From Hydractinia symbiolongicarpus (lineage: Eukaryota; Cnidaria; Hydrozoa; Anthoathecata; Hydractiniidae), in NCBI RefSeq assembly GCF_029227915.1, contig NC_079882.1, positions 29,872,001 to 29,936,000 of the forward strand: 64,000 bases of DNA, written 5' to 3'. The position numbers were made by a program, and so were the translations under genes. Within the stretch, counting starts at the first letter, position 1. Each line of letters starts with the position of its first letter. The notes beneath the pieces are model-generated. The model saw nothing but the letters and a program-made list of their open reading frames with translations, did no database searches and was not told where the DNA came from. Positions 57,787-64,000 of the stretch are shown one piece after another.

Positions 57787-60700
57787 TTATTTCATATTTT
57801 TGTACTTCGTAAATAAAGTGTACAATACGCGTAACGTCGATTTCAAGTCACCATTGACAATATCTAGAAGACAAGTTTAAAAAATACATTGAAACAATTC
57901 AAATCAAGTTGACTTTGTGACTAACCTGTCAATAGCATTGAGAGAAAACTATGAAAAAGTATGACAAATTTCTCACCAGATGGCTTAATGCGCGGCTTTT
58001 GCAAACCAGCATCCTGAACTAACTCCATGGCAAATTGTACATTGTGAACCTAAGAAAAAGTTTACGACAATCTGTCAATTTTTTTTGTATTTAAAAAATA
58101 AGTGATATAAAACAGAAAGAAAATATTAAGATCTTTTGCAAATCTGATTCTTAAAAATTTTGAAATAAAAATTCTCTAATTTTAGAAAAATCCCACAATT
58201 TTTTACAACTTACTGCAGAAGTACACAAACGAAAAAGAGAAAAAATAATAATAATAATAAAAAAAATTTACCTTATGGTCAAAACTTTGGGGAGTCATAT
58301 AAAACAAATGCAACGGAACAAAGTATCCCTCAAGCAGACCAATTAGCAGAATGAAGTTGACTCCATCGCTGAACTGTAAAAATAAAGTAACGCTACTTTA
58401 CACCGTTATTCTAGACAATACATTCTTCATATCCGAAAGAAAATTCTGCAAATACAGTATACACTGCTGTCGTACTTATTATCTACAATACTAATATGTT
58501 ACCTGAGTGTCAAGATTTATTATCTGTAAATCCAATTTGCTTAAATGTTTGTTCACAAAACCTTGGAGGGACTAAAAATAAAAAAAATCATAGAAATAGA
58601 GTGTAAGATGAAAAAAATAAACGTTTAAAAATACCTCAAATGACGTATACATCAATTTAGCACTTAATTTCGGAAAAACATTTTTGTATCTTAAACAATT
58701 TATAGCAAGCTAATACGAATCCATTATTATAGTTTTAGGCAGCAAGTGCTAACTTAGTTTTTTTTTTTTTTAAACATTGGGTCTAAAATCCTAAGGGGCC
58801 ATAACTAAACAGATGAAAATTCGTGAAAGATTAGGTTAACATAGGGGAACAGGTAAAAATTCGTGAAAGATTAGGTTTACTTTTAAGGGTACACAATCTT
58901 TATTCAAAAACAGAAATGTTAAAATCAATTTCCAAAATAACTGAAATCGGTCTTGATAAAAATTGGAACCTTTTTAACGACGACCAGCTTTTCAGGAGCA
59001 TGATCAAACAATGTATCGAAAGCATCGCGTTCTGGAAAGAAAGAGAGAAAAATTGTCACAAAATTAAATTAATGGCTGTTAAGCTCATCTCTACCTTCAA
59101 TGAACGAGTAATTCTATCATGCACAAATCTCAAAATTAATTATCCACGCAAACTTTAACATCTCCGCAAATAAATGGTTCTAAAACTTGTCTTGATTGTT
59201 TCCAAAAGAAAAAAAAATGCAAATAGAACGTTGAAAACTGTACGAAATGTTAAATAAGAAAATTGTGTATATTTTTCTATCTACAGTAGTTATTATTTTG
59301 CTTACAATAATGTCTGAAGTGAATTCTATAATGAATTACAAAAAATGTAAATGTAAAATAAAAGATTGTAAAAGCCGGCCTTGTTCAGAAGATTTTTAGG
59401 TTTGCAAAAACGAGTCTAATTCGCAACCATAAATCCACATTCTTTCTTCCCGCAATCTTTTCTTGGGCATTCATTTCTTTCTTAAGGTATGTATCTCCTA
59501 AAGTTTTTTGCAAAGTTCACGCCCTACCTGTTTTGGGTTCTCTGTCGCTAAAAAATAAAATAATCAAGTTTTATTTTGTATTACTTTACTAAACTCGTTT
59601 CTCTCTACAACACTTTCATTCTTCACTACACATACAAAATAAACCTACTTATAATTTCCTGTGATGTCCTCAGGAACAGTTTTACTTCTTAATATACCAT
59701 CCCGCTTCTAAAAGTGAAAGTCAAATAAATATTTGACGACAATCAATACGCGAAAACGAAAAACGAAAACCCAATACTTACTTGAACAACAACAACATTG
59801 ATGATGACATTATTTGGAAGTCTATATGGACAGTTATATTGTCTTGCTAATTGTACGAGTAGATGCAAGATTGCAGGCAGATATTTTGAATGAATAAGTT
59901 CCACATTCCACGACTGAGAGCCATGTAACGGCAATGCAAGTAATTTATTGATTTCTTCTAACAACTGGCCTAGTTTATATTTTTGTAGATCCACAGATTG
60001 AGTCACTTCTGTTAGTGCTCCCAGATCAATATTAGCAAGCTTTTCTATAAAGGAATCAGAAAGAGTGTAAAATGACTTTAATATTTTTTTTCACTTTTAA
60101 TTTGTACCGTTGCATTCTCCTCTAATCTAAAGGTTTCGTTTTCTGCTATTTTTTACTGAAAGAACCTGTCTACAGGAACCATTAAAGAGAAACATGCAGG
60201 CATAACTAAGTTAACTTAACCCGAGAATTTTTTGGGTGAAGAAAATATGAAAGATTGTCGAAATTCGTAAAATTCGTAAAAACTCGACCAATTCCATTTT
60301 ATACGCATTGCTTCTCACAAACTAGATGATGAATGAACACGATATATAACGCATTTTGACAAAACATAATATGTCATGCACTCTGACAGATTTCGTCTTT
60401 ATTACTATATAATGACAATTTTTTTGTCAATATCAATTTTTTAATCACTTGTTGAATTGCATAAACGTAACTTTACCAAAATCATTGATTCGCCAAATTT
60501 AAGCCAAACAAAATCCTATTTTAATCAACTGCCAAATAGTACATGTCAAAATTCTTTCCAAAAGGGGTTACAAAACGGGATACTCAAGAGTGTTTCAGGA
60601 ATGGAATTCACTTGTGTATTTAAGACCTTACCCACAAGCATAGCTAGCACCTGACCATCATTTAAATCCTCCTCGATATTTTTCACCACAACTCTGCGAG

Positions 60701-61548
60701 TTGCCAAAACATCATTGATCCAATCAATTAAAGCCTGAAAACGGGAAACAATAGATGACATGGGTAAAATAATGAATTATGTGTGCAACAAGACACATAT
60801 TTTAAAAGACCTCCATAGTTAAAAAAAACAGAGCAACGAACACACAACAACTGTTTTGAGGTTAATAAAGCATAAATAACATTTAAAACAATAAATAAAT
60901 GAAGCTCAAAAATTAGATTCCGCAAATCTAAAAAAAAACGAATAATGAAAAACGATCCGTTCAAAAAAACCACATGTAGCAAATCTTAATTTTGAACTCC
61001 AAAGATGCACAATACAATAAAATGTACAACCCGTAAAAAACGAGTGTGTGAAAATTTAATGTGCGCTAAACATGTGTGCACAAAAGCTAAATGCCCGAAA
61101 TTACAATATGCGCAAAAATTTGATCAATTTAAGTATATATGTAAATTTCTGCCTTATGATGATTTTAAACTTCTTTTTGTGCGTCATTTTTGTTAAAAAC
61201 AGCTGTGTGCCTTAAATTGCGTCTATTTTTATAGTAAAACTTACTTCACAAAGTTCTTTAACTTTTGGATCATCATATGATTTATTTTCCACGTGAAACC
61301 TCTCTTGTCCTTCGTCTAAAACATTTAATATATATAAATATTTTAACATACATACGTTTAATGTTATCTTAAAAAAAAATATTTTTTCTAAATGGAAGGT
61401 TATTTTTCTTGAACAAATCTTTGTGCAACATTTCAAAAAATATAAAACAAAGTAGGATTACCAAGAAAAAAGGTGTCTGGTGTTTTCTCTGTTATTGGTG
61501 AAGTTGGACCATCGATTGCATTTCTTCCTTCGTCTTCTAATTCTGATA
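57787..61548 (-). CDS. parvin: Parvin (actopaxin), eleven exons, 5' end missing
   Basis: Parvin binds integrin-linked kinase and actin at cell-matrix adhesions. Exons run 61548-61462, 61315-61245, 60734-60632, 60044-59782, 59707-59649, 59547-59528, 59031-58970, 58571-58503, 58373-58272, 58049-57977 and 57863-57787. All have GT-AG borders and consistent phases, giving 328 residues plus TAA. The human protein is about 372, so only an N-terminal exon of some 40 residues is missing. It starts at the conserved VSELEDEGRNAI. The first calponin-homology domain (LIDWINDVLATRRVVVK through RLPNNVIINVVVVQ) and the linker (ERDAFDTLFDHAPEKL) follow. The second CH domain (FVNKHLSKLDL, then DGVNFILLIGLLEGYFVPLH) ends DLKSTLRVLYTLFTKY. 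Every key region is intact. AATAAA overlaps the stop codon. The family is certain; which vertebrate paralogue it resembles most was not assessed. Confidence 0.96.
58249..58270. repeat. (AAT)n microsatellite
   Basis: A short run of aat units within a parvin intron. Confidence 0.8.
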
Positions 61549-63060
61549 CTAAAAATTTATACATGTATATAGCTATATAAACAGAATAATAATTTTATAT
61601 GTGCAGTATGCAGAAGGTATGTCCTCCACTTCTAGATATGAATATTACAGTATCACCATATTTAAACAAAATAAAAGATTTTATTTTTAATTTTTATCAT
61701 GGTGCAGTAAATTGGACTTTGAACCCTGGTTCTTAGTAGTAAAACCTACATAAAGTGCATGTTAGAATGGAGAGTCTTTTTCGAGAGATTTGCCACTTGT
61801 TTTAATTTTTACTTATGTGTCAACATCATATTTTCAGGTCTTGTTTTGTAGTAAATTTATATGAAGTTTCAAAACATACCAAAGTCAAGACGATACAGAA
61901 ATTTATAACACAATTTCAGTCCAGTGCTTTAAGATATAAACATAAAATATAAATGTATCAAAATAGGTTACAAAATAAATTTCTTTCTAACTGATTTAGG
62001 AAAATTTGCCAACCTGGTTTTTTTTAGGTTGGATGTATAAAACTTACAAAAGTTTTGCTTACTTACATTCATTTTCTTTCTTAATATTTATAAAACTGTT
62101 GTTTGTGTATGGGAGAAAAAAGGACTTTCCAAGGTGAAACACTAAGTTGTTGACATGAAGCAGACAAAAACATGCCACATCAGGAACTTCTTAAATTAAA
62201 GACTTCGAAAGGCATTATTGTCTTTCATCAACACAACACATGTCTTAATCATATCCCTAAGATCAATTGTTACTTTGTTGGTAACATACAGTTCTCAGCC
62301 TGTGTAGAAAGTCATTGATGACACTCTACTTCTACAGCTGACACAATGTCAACATTACGTATTATCATATGAAGAAAGTGGGGTTAAATATTGTTCACAA
62401 ACTCTTTGACTTTTCGCCAAAAAGGTTGAAGAATATACATATTTTTGTGAATGAAAACAGTGACAATGAAAATAGTAAATTTAATTTTCTTTGAAATTTA
62501 TTCCATAAGGTTTTATAATAAAAACTTATTTTTGGCACATTGTGTGTGCTGCATAACTATAATAGACATTAAAAATGGCATCCTACTAATTTAAAAAAGG
62601 TGTTTTGTATAAACAATATAGCTTTAGTTTGAAATTTTACCCTAAAAGTTTAACATTTACTTACTACCTACTACATTTATATTAATACCATGGTTTATAC
62701 ATTAACTGACTCCCTTTTGTTTGTTTGTGAGCAGATATTATTTTAAACTTACTTTATGCCAATAATTGACGAATCATGGGTTTGAAAAAGATGTAGAGTA
62801 GTAGTCCACTACTTTGCTTATCTAAACATTGTATTTTAAGATACAACTGAAAAAGGGGCATACTTTAATGAGAGTGAGCTTAAACACATCAGTTGCACTT
62901 TTGTGGAGCTAAGCCAGGCGAGTGAAGCTTATTTCCCAATTATTATAGTCAAATAAAAGTTAAATATAACTGAAAAGTATGTAGCATTTCTATACGATAA
63001 TTGTGATTGAGTGATTTTGTGTTTTTAAGATGGTGCCAAGCTTAGCCAGAGACGAAATGA
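61549..63060. other. Upstream part of parvin; no exon identified
   Basis: The missing N-terminal exon should end in a phase-1 donor on the minus strand. Possible donors at about 62068, 62655 and 62747 are not preceded by an acceptable coding frame, so I place none. The exon may lie past the right edge. Confidence 0.4.
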
Positions 63061-63765
63061 GGTTTTTCAAGAAAGAAATGGAGGTTATGCTGTAGTACTA
63101 TTTTTTAAAGGTTATGAACCCCTTCTTTATCCTCACTTAAACCTCCTATTTTCTCATCAAGTTAACTTTGATCTAAAACTGTTACTACAATGGCTAAATG
63201 CTAGTAAGATAGCTCTTAACGTGACCAAAACAGAAGTTATCCTCTTCAGAAATATCAGGAAAAAAATTAACTATGACATAAGTTGAACCTCGTAGAGCCA
63301 ATGGTATTCTCTCAAAATTATGTTATTACTTATCCCGGAAAACCCTACGCACTGTATATTTTGCCCTTTTTTACTATCATCTATCATATGCAACTCAAGT
63401 CTGGGGTCAAAATCTTCCACTCAACTGTCCAATTTTTAAACTACAAAAGTCTGCAGTTTGCCTCATAACTTTTTCTGATTACTGCCCACTCTCAACCACT
63501 CTTTGATACTCTAAATATACCTCCCCTTGCTGAATTTTCACATTAAACGTTTTCTTAGTGTATAAAACTCAACTTATCTCCTACGTATATACAAAATTCT
63601 TTCAATCTGACTTATATGCCAAATACTCATGTAACTAGAAGGAAAATGTCCTACCACATAAGTACAATTGTCCAGAAAACATGTTGGCAACTTTAGACCG
63701 AAAATCAAGGACTGAAAAGTTTACCAAAAATCAGCAAAAGAACATAGCTAGCTTATATTCTACAG
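63061..63765 (+). pseudogene. Decayed LINE reverse-transcriptase 3' region
   Basis: Successive frames read as the post-YxDD part of a CR1-like RT. They include LLLQWLNASKIALNVTKTEV with LFRNIRKKINYDIS (63183-63285), then ANGILS, then SYATQVWGQNLPLN (63380-63425), and later NVLPHKYN. Numerous frame changes and a stop at 63283 show it is dead. The catalytic part is absent, so it is 5'-truncated or too decayed to see. Confidence 0.72.
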
Positions 63766-64000
63766 TTAGTATTTACTGCTCCCACTCATGACCAATGTTT
63801 ACATAGAGGTTGGCATTGGTCAAATTGGTTACACAGCTCAGCCCAAAATGACTGACACAGAGGGGAAGTGGGCATAGTTTTGTGGATGATTGTAGCTATA
63901 TTGTAGGCACGTCACAGAGGCCTCAGGTTGCTTATTGACAGGGTTGAAAAAGTAAGTTGCCTTACCCTAAAAATGGCAATGTCTACTACAGACATTGCCA
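63766..64000. other. Right edge, nothing recognised
   Basis: Intergenic sequence. A short inverted pair (tggcaatgtct and agacattgcca) occurs in the last 35 bases, running into the window edge, and could be the start of a foldback element. Confidence 0.35.

Noticed and set aside
62060-62830. Candidate N-terminal exon of parvin at minus-strand donors near 62068, 62655 and 62747
   Set aside because: The upstream frames either hit stops or give the wrong phase for joining the exon at 61548.

Overview
This window looks like AT-rich nuclear DNA of an invertebrate animal, most likely a cnidarian and perhaps a hydrozoan. Three things point there. Genes are split by introns with GT-AG borders. A parvin gene, a metazoan focal-adhesion protein, is present. 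There is also an intron-bearing NADP-type (GdhA-like) glutamate dehydrogenase, an enzyme known from cnidarians but generally not from bilaterians. The rest is a dense layer of decayed mobile DNA: Helitrons, TTAA-flanked MITEs, LINEs, Penelope-like elements and a tRNA-derived SINE.

Layout. 1.0-2.4 kb: large 3' exon of NADP-glutamate dehydrogenase (minus). 4.6-4.9 kb: tRNA-derived SINE. 8.0-9.3 kb: two non-autonomous Helitrons head to tail. 9.4-11.6 kb: a broken reverse-transcriptase element. 12.2-16.7 kb: a complete four-exon CD225/dispanin gene (minus) with TTAA-type MITEs in two introns. 18.4-20.8 kb: an internally deleted LINE abutting a Penelope-like relic (20.8-21.8 kb). 22.1-25.6 kb: a second Helitron-like family. 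26.3-26.9 kb: a MADF-like relic with in-frame stops. 27-33 kb: foldback repeats, another Helitron and a Penelope fragment.

33.4-53.9 kb holds the most interesting locus, on the plus strand. An upstream transcription unit (33,408-41,286) encodes a HEPN-like domain, with an R-x4-H motif and a Cys-rich insertion, plus a module ending in an LPxxSTC motif like the HECT C-lobe. A downstream unit (44,159-53,868) encodes a very large exon with a superfamily-1-type P-loop NTPase, followed by two KH RNA-binding domains and a conserved-looking C-terminal region. Splice phases also allow exon 7 of the first to join exon 2 of the second. That would give one protein of about 1,961 residues: HEPN, NTPase, KH, KH. 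This is a candidate RNA-targeting, possibly defence-related, protein or adjacent gene pair of an architecture I do not recognise.

57.8-61.5 kb: eleven phase-consistent exons of parvin (minus), lacking only the N-terminal exon(s). 63.0-63.8 kb: a decayed LINE reverse transcriptase.

The genes do not form a pathway: GDH is metabolic, CD225 a membrane protein, parvin cytoskeletal. All exon joins were worked out by eye from splice consensus and reading phase, with no transcript evidence.
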